Source of the DNA: Mumia flava
GTDB lineage: Bacteria > Actinomycetota > Actinomycetes > Propionibacteriales > Nocardioidaceae
Reading direction: 5' to 3'
Assembly: GCF_002797495.1 (NCBI RefSeq)
Contig: NZ_PGEZ01000001.1
Location: 1,612,001 to 1,676,000, forward strand
Length of the DNA: 64,000 nucleotides
Position numbers and translations under genes: made by a program. The notes under the pieces are model-generated. The model had not been told where the DNA came from, searched no databases, and saw only the letters and a program-made list of their open reading frames with translations. Positions 52,721-60,356 of the stretch are shown here, piece by piece. The first letter of the stretch is position 1; each line of letters begins with the position of its first letter.

Positions 52721-53223
52721 GGCTCTCCGCCCTCGACGTCCGCGACCGCGTTCGCCTGCAGGGCGACGGCCGGGAGCCGACGGAGCAGCGGGAGGTCGAT
52801 GCGCGCCTCCGCACGCACCGTGACGCGCACCGCACCGTCCGGCAGCGCCCGCGACTCCGCCGGCCGTCGGGATCGGGCAAACCCGGACGATCCGGAGACC
52901 ACGTCGTCGGCGCCTTCGATCACGACGTCCGAGCCTGCCGGCGCCATCGAGCGAGTCTCACGCAGGACGGCGGCCTCGGACTCGCCGCGCGCCAGCATCC
53001 TGGCGCCGTCACGGGACAGGTCGACCAGCCGCGCCTGGGTCACGGCCAGCGTCAACCCCCACGTCAGGGCGATCGTGACGACGACGAGGACCGGAAGTGC
53101 GGTCGCGGTCTCCGCGGTCACCATCCCGTCCTCAGCACGAGGGCGGCGCCCTCGGAGGCCTGGAGCACTGCGGTGCGGTGAAGCTCGGCGCCGAGCCCCA
53201 CCGTGTGCCCGGCGACGCCTCAC
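52717..53223 (-). CDS. TadE-family minor pilin
   Basis: This 168-residue protein is read from the GTG at 53223, which overlaps the stop of the preceding pilin gene (GTGA). The leader is Arg-rich (RRRRAHGGARRRASPH) and ends EDG|MVTAE: Gly at -1 and Glu at +5 of a type IV prepilin site, followed by the hydrophobic TATALPVLVVVTIALTWGLTLAV. Starting at the Met after the Gly would destroy the cleavage site, so the upstream GTG is preferred. TadE pseudopilins help assemble the Flp fibre. Confidence 0.82.
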   Translation of the reverse strand: MRRRRAHGGARRRASPHRSAPGLRGRRPRAEDGMVTAETATALPVLVVVTIALTWGLTLAVTQARLVDLSRDGARMLARGESEAAVLRETRSMAPAGSDVVIEGADDVVSGSSGFARSRRPAESRALPDGAVRVTVRAEARIDLPLLRRLPAVALQANAVADVEGGEP

Positions 53224-53435
53224 CACGGCCACGGAACCTCGGGAAGGAAGGGAAGGGCCGAGCGGAGGCCGTCCATCGCACGCCCCCACAGGCTGGAGAG
53301 GATCTCTCCGGCCGCGCCGCGGGTGGCGAGGTAGTACAGGGTGATCGCGATGCCGATGGCGCCGACGGTGCCGACGCCGTACTCCGCTGTCGTCGTGCCT
53401 CGCTCGTCGCGGGTCGGGTTGGGGTGGTGGGTCAC
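53220..53435 (-). CDS. DUF4244 Flp-type pilin 2
   Basis: This is a 71-residue prepilin. The GTG at 53435 has ACAGGAGAG upstream. The leader VTHHPNPTRDERG ends in Gly, followed by TTTAE with Glu at +5, then the helix YGVGTVGAIGIAITLYYLA, the DUF4244/Flp signature. It shares the AEYGVGTVGA core and ribosome-site sequence with the pilin at 53510, so the two arose by duplication. Its C-terminal part ends in Trp/Pro (PEVPWPW), unlike the other copy. Confidence 0.9.
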   Translation of the reverse strand: MTHHPNPTRDERGTTTAEYGVGTVGAIGIAITLYYLATRGAAGEILSSLWGRAMDGLRSALPFLPEVPWPW

Positions 53436-53509
53436 GGGACTCTCCTGTCGGGTGGTGCGGGCGCTGAGGGACGTGGGCGGGCGACCCTGGAGCCGCCCGC
53501 CCAGGACGA

Positions 53510-53695
53510 TCAGAACGGCAGCAGCTCGAGGCCCTTCTGGATCACGCCGGTCACGAAGTTGTTGAAGAAGTCCGACTGCGCGACCTTGACGAGCACCCCA
53601 CCGACCGCGCACGCACCGACGGTGCCGACGGCGTACTCCGAGGTGGACATGCCCTGCTCACCGGCGCGAGCACGGAGGGTGGCGAGGATCTTCAT
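53510..53695 (-). CDS. DUF4244 Flp-type pilin 1
   Basis: This is a 61-residue major-pilin candidate. ACAGGAGAG lies before the ATG at 53695. The leader MKILATLRARAGEQG ends in Gly, then MSTSE (Glu +5) and YAVGTVGACAVGGVLVKVA. The Cys inside the helix is unusual for Flp pilins. It is followed 74 nt downstream by the second pilin gene. It equals Rv3656c by position in the M. tuberculosis locus, where only one such gene is known. Confidence 0.9.
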   Translation of the reverse strand: MKILATLRARAGEQGMSTSEYAVGTVGACAVGGVLVKVAQSDFFNNFVTGVIQKGLELLPF

Positions 53696-53854
53696 GGTCT
53701 CTCCTGTCTGGCCTCGACGGCCTGTCTCGATGGCTCGTCCGCACGACGCGGACGTCGTCTCCGTGGTGCGCCGGCGCCGGGATCGCCACACCGCCGGCGG
53801 CCCTGGGGAGCGGGACGGCCTGTGGAACGGCACCGGAGGTGCGCAGCGGGCACC

Positions 53855-54577
53855 TCAGAGCCCGAGGGTGCGGAAGGTCGACGCGATCACCGGGACGATT
53901 CCGAGGAGGATGAACGCGGGCAGGAAGCAGGCGCCGAGGGGTGCGGCGGTGCGCACCCCGACCGAGCGTGCGGCAGCGTCTGCCGCGGCTCGCTGCTGTG
54001 CCCGCGCCTCGTCGGCGGCCCGCACGAGGGTCCCGGAGATCGCCGACCCTGTCCGGCTCGCCCGGACGAAGGCCTGACCCAGCGGCGCGAGGACCGGGTC
54101 GTCCGCGACGTCGCGCCACGCCTCGTGCGGCTCGACACCGAGGTCGAGCCGGGCTGCCACCGTCCGGAGCGGGTCCGCCGTCGGCTCTCCGATCGCGTCG
54201 CCGACGGCGATCAGCACCACCGACGTGGGCCGGCCGGAGTGCGCCGCGGCGACGACGAGGTCGAGCACCAGCGGCAGGTCCCGCTCGATCCGCTCACGGC
54301 GGCGGCGTTCGGCGGCCGGCTCGAGCCGGGAGACCCACCATGCCACCGCCGCCCCGACGACCGCGCCGACGGCGAGCCCCGTCAGGCCCTCGACGATGCG
54401 GGAGACCCCGAGCACGGCGAGGGCGCCGGCCAGCCAGGGCGACGCGAGCCAGGCGGGCTGCCCACGCTGCCCGCGGGATCCCCGGGGCCGTGCGCGCAAG
54501 CGCCTCGTACGCACGCCTGCGGTGTCGTGCAGCCACAGGCGTGCAGCCGCGGCCGCTGCCAGGGCTGCCAGGATCAT
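53855..54577 (-). CDS. tadC: Tad inner-membrane protein TadC (GspF domain)
   Basis: This 240-residue protein has a T2SSF domain near ERDLPLVLDLVVAAAHSG...AFVRASRTGSAISGTLV, with hydrophobic helices at the start and at the end (PLGACFLPAFILLGIVPVIAST). TadB/TadC form the platform below the ATPase. The ATG at 54577 overlaps the TadB stop (ATGA). A 159-nt gap, with a weak hairpin, separates it from the first pilin gene. Confidence 0.92.
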   Translation of the reverse strand: MILAALAAAAAARLWLHDTAGVRTRRLRARPRGSRGQRGQPAWLASPWLAGALAVLGVSRIVEGLTGLAVGAVVGAAVAWWVSRLEPAAERRRRERIERDLPLVLDLVVAAAHSGRPTSVVLIAVGDAIGEPTADPLRTVAARLDLGVEPHEAWRDVADDPVLAPLGQAFVRASRTGSAISGTLVRAADEARAQQRAAADAAARSVGVRTAAPLGACFLPAFILLGIVPVIASTFRTLGL

Positions 54578-55392
54578 CGGCTCGCTCCGTCGGCGATCCG
54601 CTCCACCCAGACCAGCCCGGCGGCCGCAGCGCACACCCCGAGGAGCAGACACCAGCCCCCCAGACGGGAGTCGAGCAGGAAGGCGAGCGGATCCCCGCCC
54701 AACCCGGCGCCGAGCGCCAGGGCCACACCCGGCAGCACGGCGAGGAGCTTCGCGGTGGCGCGCGGAGGACCGAGCGCGGCCTCGACCTCGCGTGCGAGGT
54801 CCTCGTCAGCTCTCAGGGCCGCGAGGGCGCGGTCGAGGACCATCGCCTGAGGAGCTCCGGTCCGTCGGCTCACCTCGCTCGCCGCAGCGAGCACCCGCAG
54901 GCCATCGGCGCCCGACCGGCGTGCCGCCACCCGGATCGCCTCCGTCGGGTCCGCGCCCAGACGTGCGCTCGCCGCCGCCGGGCGGAGCACCTCCCACTCC
55001 GCAGCGACGGTGTCGAGTGCCCGTTGGGCGGCGGTGCCGGCCGCGAGCTCCGACGCCAGAGCGTCGCAGGCTCGCGCAACCTCCCGCCGGGTCCGCGCGA
55101 CCGTACGGCGCCGACGAGTCCGTGCTCTGATCCGCAACGCCGTCACCACCGCGACCGCTGCGGCCGTGGCGACCATCGGGCGCACTCCGGCGACGACGAG
55201 ACAGGTGACGACGACGCAGGCGAGGACGATCACCGCGGTCGACGAGTCGCCGCGGGCAAGGACGGGAACCGACCGCCACCCGGACGCGCCACCGGGGTCG
55301 GGGCCGACCACCCGTCGCAGCCTCCACCGGCCACCCGGCACCCACAGCCACATCGATGCCCCGGCCGCGAGGGCAGCGACCGCGGCGGTCAC
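54574..55392 (-). CDS. tadB: Tad inner-membrane protein TadB (GspF domain)
   Basis: This is a 272-residue platform protein. The GTG at 55392 overlaps the TadA stop (GTGA), which fixes the start; the open frame goes on upstream only inside the tadA gene. Three hydrophobic segments surround a T2SSF domain (CDALASELAAGTAAQRALDTVAAEW; AAASEVSRRTGAPQAMVLDRAL; KLLAVLPGVALALGAGLGGDPLAFLLDS). Confidence 0.92.
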   Translation of the reverse strand: MTAAVAALAAGASMWLWVPGGRWRLRRVVGPDPGGASGWRSVPVLARGDSSTAVIVLACVVVTCLVVAGVRPMVATAAAVAVVTALRIRARTRRRRTVARTRREVARACDALASELAAGTAAQRALDTVAAEWEVLRPAAASARLGADPTEAIRVAARRSGADGLRVLAAASEVSRRTGAPQAMVLDRALAALRADEDLAREVEAALGPPRATAKLLAVLPGVALALGAGLGGDPLAFLLDSRLGGWCLLLGVCAAAAGLVWVERIADGASR

Positions 55393-56549
55393 GTCGCTCG
55401 TCCACCGGTGAGCAGATGGTCGAGCCGGTCGAGGGCCGGAAACCGCGTCACCGTCCCCTCGGCGGAGACCGCGACGGCGGGAGTGCAGCTGACGGTGCGA
55501 CCGTCGAGCGCCGCCACGATCGCGATCTGCGCCACCCGGCGCCGCCCGTCGGGCGCACGCGCGACGTGGACGACGACGTCGAGGGCTGCCGCGAGCTGGC
55601 TGTGCGCAGCGGCGCGTGCGAGACCTGCGGCCGTCGCGAGGGCCTCGACACGGGCCGGGACGTCGCGTGGGGCGTTCGCGTGCAGCGTCCCGCACCCGCC
55701 TTCGTGGCCGGTGTTGAGCGCGGCGAGCATCTCCACCACCTCCGCCCCACGGACCTCGCCCACGACCAGACGGTCCGGACGCATCCGCAGGGCCTGCCGC
55801 ACGAGGTCGCGCAGCACCACCGCACCTGCGCCCTCGGCGTTGGCCGTCCGCGCCTCGAGCGCGACCACGTGGGGATGCCGAGGCCGCAGCTCGCTCGCAT
55901 CCTCGACCAGCACGATCCGCTCCGACGCACCGACCTCCGACAGCATGGCCGCGAGCAGGGTGGTCTTGCCCGAGCCGGTGCCGCCGGTCACGAGGAAGGC
56001 CACCCGGGCCGCGACCACCCGGCGGAGCAGGTCCAGGATCTCGTCCGGTGCTCCTCGGCACAGCTCCGCCAGGCCGAACGACCGGCGCGCCGGCACCCGC
56101 AGCGACACCGCGGTGCCCGGTCGGGCGATGGGTGCGAGGACGGCATGCATCCGCGTGCCGTCGGGAAGGCGGACGTCGACGTACGGGCTGGCGTCGTCGA
56201 GGCGGCGGCCTCCGATGCCGGCCAGCCGCTGCGCGAGCCGGCGGACCGCCGCGTCGTCGGTGAAGCGCACGTCGGTCCGCTCCAGGCCCTCCCCGCGGTC
56301 GACGTAGACCTCGTCCGGCCCGTTCACCAGGACGTCGGTGACCCCGGCGGATCTCACGAGGCCCTCGAGCGGTCCCGCCCCGACGGTCTCCCGATGGAGC
56401 GCGTCCACCAGCGCCAGCACGGTCCGGTCGCCGTAGAGACGGCCGGACGATCGCAGGGCGGCTGCGACCCGCTCCGGTGTCGGGTCCTCGCCGGACTCGG
56501 CGAGCTGCGCCCGGATCTGCTCGACGAGCCGCGTGTCCGGCCGCGTCAT
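55389..56549 (-). CDS. tadA: Tad pilus assembly ATPase TadA
   Basis: This 386-residue secretion ATPase drives Flp pilus assembly. The N-terminal domain has GPLEGLVRSAGVTDVLVNGPDEVYVDRG; Walker A GGTGSGKTT lies at 189-197; the Asp box IVLVEDASELRP and Walker B LRMRPDRLVVGEVRG follow, then the His box TGHEGGCGTLHAN. Overlaps at both ends (ATGA with ssd/TadZ and GTGA with tadB) indicate strict co-translation. Confidence 0.96.
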   Translation of the reverse strand: MTRPDTRLVEQIRAQLAESGEDPTPERVAAALRSSGRLYGDRTVLALVDALHRETVGAGPLEGLVRSAGVTDVLVNGPDEVYVDRGEGLERTDVRFTDDAAVRRLAQRLAGIGGRRLDDASPYVDVRLPDGTRMHAVLAPIARPGTAVSLRVPARRSFGLAELCRGAPDEILDLLRRVVAARVAFLVTGGTGSGKTTLLAAMLSEVGASERIVLVEDASELRPRHPHVVALEARTANAEGAGAVVLRDLVRQALRMRPDRLVVGEVRGAEVVEMLAALNTGHEGGCGTLHANAPRDVPARVEALATAAGLARAAAHSQLAAALDVVVHVARAPDGRRRVAQIAIVAALDGRTVSCTPAVAVSAEGTVTRFPALDRLDHLLTGGRAT

Positions 56550-57682
56550 CGCGACACACGGAGGTCGAGCGAGTCGAGCACGTCCCGCGCCGCACGCCGC
56601 AGCCGCGGGCTGCGCGCGAGCGGGCCGATGCCCTCGTCGACGGCCCGGCGAAGACCCGGGTCGTCGCGCACCACGGCGACGGCGGCGAGGCCGAGCGTCT
56701 CCGCGACCAGGCGTGGATCGGTCGCGGTGCCGGCGGGCCGACGGACGACCAGCCGCGGCTCGCAGGCCCGCTCCAGCAGCCCCGGAAGCAGCCGGGTCGC
56801 GGCTGCGACGCCCCGCACGTCGGCCCGCACGACGACCACGACCGCGGTGGCGTGCTCGAGCGCCTCGTCACCCGGCCCCGTCCGCGGCAGATCGACGACC
56901 ACCAGACCGTGGGACCTCCGGGCCGCGTCGAGCACCGAGTCGAGTGCCCCGGGCGCAGGCTGTCGCAGCGGCCCTCGGTCCCAGGACAGCACGCCGAGGC
57001 GGGAGGCGCGCGGCAGCACGTCGCGCAGCGCGGTCGCCGACAGCCGGCCCTGGGTGTCGGCGAGGTCCGGCCAGCGTGGGCCGGGCCGGTCCTCCTCGCC
57101 GAGCAGGAGGTCGATGCCTCCACCGAGCGGGTCGGCGTCGACCAGCGCGACGGGCTCGTCGCGAGCCGCGACTGCCGCGAGCGCGGTCGCCATCGTCGAG
57201 GAACCGACCCCGCCCGACGCGCCGAGCACCGCCACGACCGGCCCGGGCTCGCCGGTCCCCTCGATGCCGGTCGCCAGGAGGTCGCTCAGGTCGTCGGTGT
57301 CCTCGGGCAGCCGGAGGACCCGCTCGGCACCGAGCGCGAGAGCGGTGGACCACGTGCGCTCCCCGGCCTGGAGCCGACCCGCGGCGACGACCCCGGGGCG
57401 TCGTGGCAACGCGGCGTCGGCCAGGGCCTCCAGCAGGTCCGTGCCGGCGACGACCACGGGAGCGCGCACCCACCAGCGCCGTGCCGCACCGACGTCGTGC
57501 GCGACCGTCGGCTCCCGGTCCAGCGCTGCGCAGAGACGGACCAGGTCGTCCAGGAGATCGTCGTCCGCGGTCACGACCAGCGGGCGGCCACCCGTCGGGG
57601 GCTCGGGCGACGCTCCGACACGACGGAGGGACGCGACGGCATCGCGCGCTGACCGGGACGAGTGCTCGGATCCTGACGGCAT
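56546..57682 (-). CDS. Ssd/CpaE-like (TadZ) ATPase
   Basis: This is a 378-residue protein. The N-terminal ~120 residues form a degenerate receiver-like domain (PLVVTADDDLLDDLVRLCAAL). The C-terminal domain is a MinD/ParA type ATPase with a deviant Walker A GASGGVGSSTMA and an ALVDADPLGGGIDLLLG loop. In M. tuberculosis the same position holds Rv3660c, named septum-site-determining protein; in other bacteria CpaE/TadZ localises the pilus machine. The start ATG at 57682 has only a weak ribosome site. Confidence 0.9.
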   Translation of the reverse strand: MPSGSEHSSRSARDAVASLRRVGASPEPPTGGRPLVVTADDDLLDDLVRLCAALDREPTVAHDVGAARRWWVRAPVVVAGTDLLEALADAALPRRPGVVAAGRLQAGERTWSTALALGAERVLRLPEDTDDLSDLLATGIEGTGEPGPVVAVLGASGGVGSSTMATALAAVAARDEPVALVDADPLGGGIDLLLGEEDRPGPRWPDLADTQGRLSATALRDVLPRASRLGVLSWDRGPLRQPAPGALDSVLDAARRSHGLVVVDLPRTGPGDEALEHATAVVVVVRADVRGVAAATRLLPGLLERACEPRLVVRRPAGTATDPRLVAETLGLAAVAVVRDDPGLRRAVDEGIGPLARSPRLRRAARDVLDSLDLRVSR

Positions 57683-57763
57683 GGACCCAGGCTCGCGCTC
57701 GGCACGCCGGGCCGGCACCCCGCTCCGTACGGTCTGGGGAGGCGAGGATCTTGGGGAGCAACG

Positions 57764-57907
57764 GTGGACGGTGCCGGCGCGCCCGGTGCAGGTGCGCCCG
57801 GTGCAGGTGCGCCCGGTGCAGGTGCGTCCGGTGCAGGCGCGCCCGGTGCAGGCGCGTCCGAGGTGAGCGCTGCCCGACGTGCCCCGCGGCCTATGCTGGA
57901 ATCGTGA
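57764..57907 (+). CDS. Possible 47-residue Gly-Ala-Pro repeat peptide
   Basis: A GTG at 57764 with GGGGAG 5-6 nt upstream opens a frame of (GAGAP)n units (about six, two of them GAGAS), then EVSAARRAPRPMLES and a stop that overlaps the HAD start (GTGA). The frame matches a 15-nt repeat. It may be a real collagen-like coupled leader peptide, but the HAD gene has its own -10 box inside it, so it may also be non-coding. Confidence 0.3.
   Translation: MDGAGAPGAGAPGAGAPGAGASGAGAPGAGASEVSAARRAPRPMLES
57779..57853 (+). repeat. Five tandem 15-nt repeats
   Basis: The unit GCGCCCGGTGCAGGT is repeated five times with one or two substitutions (GCGTCCGG; GGC in the last two), plus a partial sixth. It lies in the divergent ssd/HAD promoter region. 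The period is 5 codons, so slippage would not shift a frame. Confidence 0.9.
57892..57897 (+). promoter_or_regulatory. -10 box TATGCT of the HAD gene
   Basis: TATGCT, then six bases, then GTG at 57904: leaderless architecture. Confidence 0.55.
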
Positions 57908-58737
57908 CCACGTCCGGTGCGACGCCCACGCCCTCGGCCGCCGTCCGTTCGGCCGCCTTCTTCGACCTCGACAAGACGATCATCGCGCGCTCCAGCACGC
58001 TCGCCTTCTCACGACACTTCTACGGCTCCGGCCTGCTGAACCGCCGCGCGGTGCTGCGCAGCGCGTACGCCCAGTTCGTCTTCGCCCTGTCCGGTGCCAG
58101 CGAGGACCAGATGCAGCGCATGCGCGCGTACCTGACGGACCTCGTCCGCGGCTGGGACGTCCGGACCGTGCGCGAGGTCGTGGCCGAGACGCTGCACAGC
58201 GTCGTCGACCCGCTCGTCTACGAGGAGGCGGTCGCGCTGATCGCGGACCACCACTCGGCCGGTCGCGACGTGGTGATCGTCTCGGCGTCCGGGTCGGAGG
58301 TGGTCGAGCCGATCGGGGCGATGCTCGGGGCCGACCACGTGATCGCGACGCGACTCGTGGAGGTCGACGGCGCCTACAACGGCGAGATCGACTTCTACGC
58401 CTACGGCGAGAACAAGGCGCTCGCCGTGCGCGAGCTCGCCGACGAGCACGGCTACGACCTCGGAGAGTCCTACGCCTACTCCGACTCCGAGACCGACGTC
58501 CCGATGCTCGCCGAGGTCGGGAACCCGGTCGCGGTCAACCCCGACCGCGCGCTGCGCAGGGTCGCGACCGAGGAGGGCTGGCCGGTCCTCGAGTTCGACG
58601 AGCCGGTGGCGTTGCGCAGCCGGGTGACTCTCGAGTCGACCGGCTCGAAGGTCGCGGTCGCGGGCCTCGCCGCCGCCGCGGTCTCGGCGGCGGCCGGGGT
58701 CGCGCTCCACCAGATCAAGCGGCGCCGTCCGGAGTGA
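57904..58737 (+). CDS. HAD-IB family phosphatase (SerB/Rv3661-like)
   Basis: This is a 277-residue haloacid dehalogenase superfamily protein. Motif I FFDLDKT (about 19-25), motif II IVSAS, motif III Lys in GENKALA and motif IV SDSETDVPML are all present, with the SerB-type helical cap. The C-terminal 30 residues include a hydrophobic helix (VAVAGLAAAAVSAAAGVAL) and KRRR, so it may be membrane-associated. Family members dephosphorylate phosphoserine, phospholipids or similar. By position it is the Rv3661 equivalent, divergent from the pilus operon. Confidence 0.92.
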   Translation: MTTSGATPTPSAAVRSAAFFDLDKTIIARSSTLAFSRHFYGSGLLNRRAVLRSAYAQFVFALSGASEDQMQRMRAYLTDLVRGWDVRTVREVVAETLHSVVDPLVYEEAVALIADHHSAGRDVVIVSASGSEVVEPIGAMLGADHVIATRLVEVDGAYNGEIDFYAYGENKALAVRELADEHGYDLGESYAYSDSETDVPMLAEVGNPVAVNPDRALRRVATEEGWPVLEFDEPVALRSRVTLESTGSKVAVAGLAAAAVSAAAGVALHQIKRRRPE

Positions 58738-58870
58738 CCGACACGCCGGAGGCAGGCGAGATTACCTCCGAGTAGGGGTAGCCCGATCCGGGATCGACAG
58801 GTACAAAAGAGACAAGTAAGAGGCAGGCCACACAACCGGTACCCACGCGGCGATCCTCCCGTCTTATGGG

Positions 58871-58920
58871 GATTCGCATCCGGGACAACCCCTTGGGCCC
58901 CGGAGCGATGCTACGGAATC
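58871..58920 (+). ncRNA. Possible structured RNA element
   Basis: GATTC/GAATC, GCATC/GATGC and CGGG/CCCG nest in order with 4-nt bulges, enclosing a C/G-rich loop (CCCCTTGGG). This lies in the 274-nt gap between the HAD and anti-sigma genes, after a stretch with an unusual AT-rich run (about 58800-58820). No known riboswitch class was recognised, and either strand could be read. Confidence 0.25.
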
Positions 58921-58954
58921 ACGGACGCTTGGTAGCCGGGAGTACGGCCCGCCG

Positions 58955-58987
58955 CAGACGCGCCACCTCGAGCAGGTGGCGCGTCTG
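58955..58987. terminator. 14-bp stem terminator, HAD / anti-sigma
   Basis: CAGACGCGCCACCT pairs perfectly with 58974-58987 around CGAGC. It lies 24 nt past the anti-sigma stop and can also serve the plus-strand side. Confidence 0.85.
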
Positions 58988-59011
58988 TTCTGCGTGCAGG
59001 GCGCGAGCTCC

Positions 59012-59731
59012 TCACGCCTCGTCGTAGGTCGCCCGGAGCACCGACGTGACCGAGTGCTGCGGGTCCCCGTCGTCGCTCTCGAGGCTCACGTCGACCACCT
59101 GGTAGCGGCCGACCAGCGATTCCGGCACGCGGAACGACGCCGTACCGTCCGGGTCCATCACGCCGAGACCCAGCATCTTCTCCGTCGTCGGGTCGAAGAG
59201 CCACACGTAGTAGTACTCGCCGGCACCGGTCTTCGGCAGCCCGTGGGTCTCGACCGTCATGGTGACCTCGTCCCCGGCGTCCGACGCCATCTCGACCAGC
59301 CCGCTGCCGTCGCTGTCGACCGGCTCGAGCGGTGCGGACCGCTCGGGCGCGGCCACCGGAGGCGTCTCGGGGTCGGACTCGACCCACGAGGTGATGCCCG
59401 CGGTGGCGACGACCAGCGCGGCGGCGGCCGCCACCAGCGCGACCGGCCGCACCCACCGGCGGCGAGGGATCTCGAGCGGGGGCAGCGCGTCGGCCGGCGG
59501 TTCGTCGTCGACCGCGTGCGACGGGGCGGAGGCGGCGCCGAGCGGACGGAGCGTACGCCGGGTGCGCGCCAACAGCGCATGGCCCACGGCCGTCTCCGCG
59601 AGCTCGGCACGGCACTGCTCGCACGCGTCGAGGTGGTCCCCGGCCTCCAGCGCCTCGGCGTTGGAGAGCTCGCCGCGCAGCAGCGCGACCAGGTCGGGGT
59701 GCGGCTCGTGGGTCTGCTCGTCGTCGGTCAT
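59012..59731 (-). CDS. RskA-type anti-sigma factor with zinc-binding N-terminus
   Basis: This is a 239-residue membrane anti-sigma factor. The cytoplasmic part has H..ACEQC (about 31-38), the ZAS zinc motif that binds the sigma factor; one helix (PVALVAAAAALVVATAGITSW) crosses the membrane at about 95-115; the outside part has the RskA domain (GLPKTGAGEYYYVWLFDPTTEKMLGLGVMDPDG). Outer-domain proteolysis normally releases the sigma factor. The ATG at 59731 overlaps the sigma stop by one base (TGATG); a GTG one codon earlier would give GTGA. Confidence 0.92.
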   Translation of the reverse strand: MTDDEQTHEPHPDLVALLRGELSNAEALEAGDHLDACEQCRAELAETAVGHALLARTRRTLRPLGAASAPSHAVDDEPPADALPPLEIPRRRWVRPVALVAAAAALVVATAGITSWVESDPETPPVAAPERSAPLEPVDSDGSGLVEMASDAGDEVTMTVETHGLPKTGAGEYYYVWLFDPTTEKMLGLGVMDPDGTASFRVPESLVGRYQVVDVSLESDDGDPQHSVTSVLRATYDEA

Positions 59732-60288
59732 CACCGCTCACCCTCCTCGGTCGTGGTCCTCAGGATTCCGCCCAGCCTGCGCATGCCACGCGAGGCTCTT
59801 GCTTTCACCGTGCCGATCGGCAGCTCCAGCCGCTCGGCGATCTCACGCTGGGTCAGGTCGTCGAAGTACGCCATCTCGACGACCACCCGCTCGTGCTCGG
59901 GCAGACGCGCCAGGCCCCACCGGACGTCGGCGGCGTCGGCGAACCGGTCGGCCGACTCGCGACCGTCCTCTGCGGCAAGATCGCGCAGCGCCTCGACGTC
60001 GACCACCGGTACCTTCCGCGTCCGCAGCACGTCGACCGCGCGCCGGTGCGCGATCGTGAAGAGCCACGAGGTGAAGCGTTGGCTCGGATCGTACCGTCGA
60101 GCACCCCGCCAGGCGTCGAGGAACGTCCGCTGCACGACGTCCTCGGCCTCGTCGGCACCGACGTAGCGGCGGGCGTACGCCAGAACGGTCGCGCCGTACG
60201 CCTCGTACGCGTCCTCCAGCGCCGACTCGTCGTGGCGAGCGAGCCGCTGCCCGATCGATCGCCCGCGGGCTGGTTCGGAGCTGTCCAT
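59731..60288 (-). CDS. ECF sigma factor, SigK-like
   Basis: This is a 185-residue ECF sigma factor. Region 2 is seen in YGATVLAYARRYVGADEAEDVVQRTFLDAWRGARRYDPSQRFTSWLFTIAHRRAVDVLR, and region 4 in LPEHERVVVEMAYFDDLTQREIAERLELPIGTVKARASRGMRRL. Pairing with an RskA-domain anti-sigma is typical of SigK; in M. tuberculosis SigK controls the fasciclin-domain antigens MPT70/MPT83, and here a fasciclin gene lies in the same strand run upstream. The ATG at 60288 has GAGG only 1-2 nt away. Confidence 0.92.
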   Translation of the reverse strand: MDSSEPARGRSIGQRLARHDESALEDAYEAYGATVLAYARRYVGADEAEDVVQRTFLDAWRGARRYDPSQRFTSWLFTIAHRRAVDVLRTRKVPVVDVEALRDLAAEDGRESADRFADAADVRWGLARLPEHERVVVEMAYFDDLTQREIAERLELPIGTVKARASRGMRRLGGILRTTTEEGER

Positions 60289-60356
60289 ACCTCTACTTCG
60301 TCGGTCGGTGCCGCGTGGTTGCCACGAGTCTCGGATCGGGCCGCCGTACGACCACC

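Noticed and set aside
55356-57866. Long plus-strand open frame ending in (RPVQV)n across the Tad operon
   Set aside because: It runs antisense through tadA and ssd, is Arg-rich with no domain, and exists because of the high GC3 of the real genes. Similar long opposite-strand frames (for example 8985-12374 and 35274-36149) were rejected for the same reason.
57683-57903. 6C small RNA, known upstream of Rv3661 in mycobacteria
   Set aside because: I looked for two hairpins with C-rich loops in the equivalent gap and found only the 15-nt repeats and promoter; nothing fits clearly.
59239-59260. LPKTG inside the anti-sigma factor as a sortase signal beside a sortase gene
   Set aside because: It lies in the middle of the RskA domain, where family members have an LPP/LPxxG..Y.LW stretch, with no following hydrophobic helix and basic tail.
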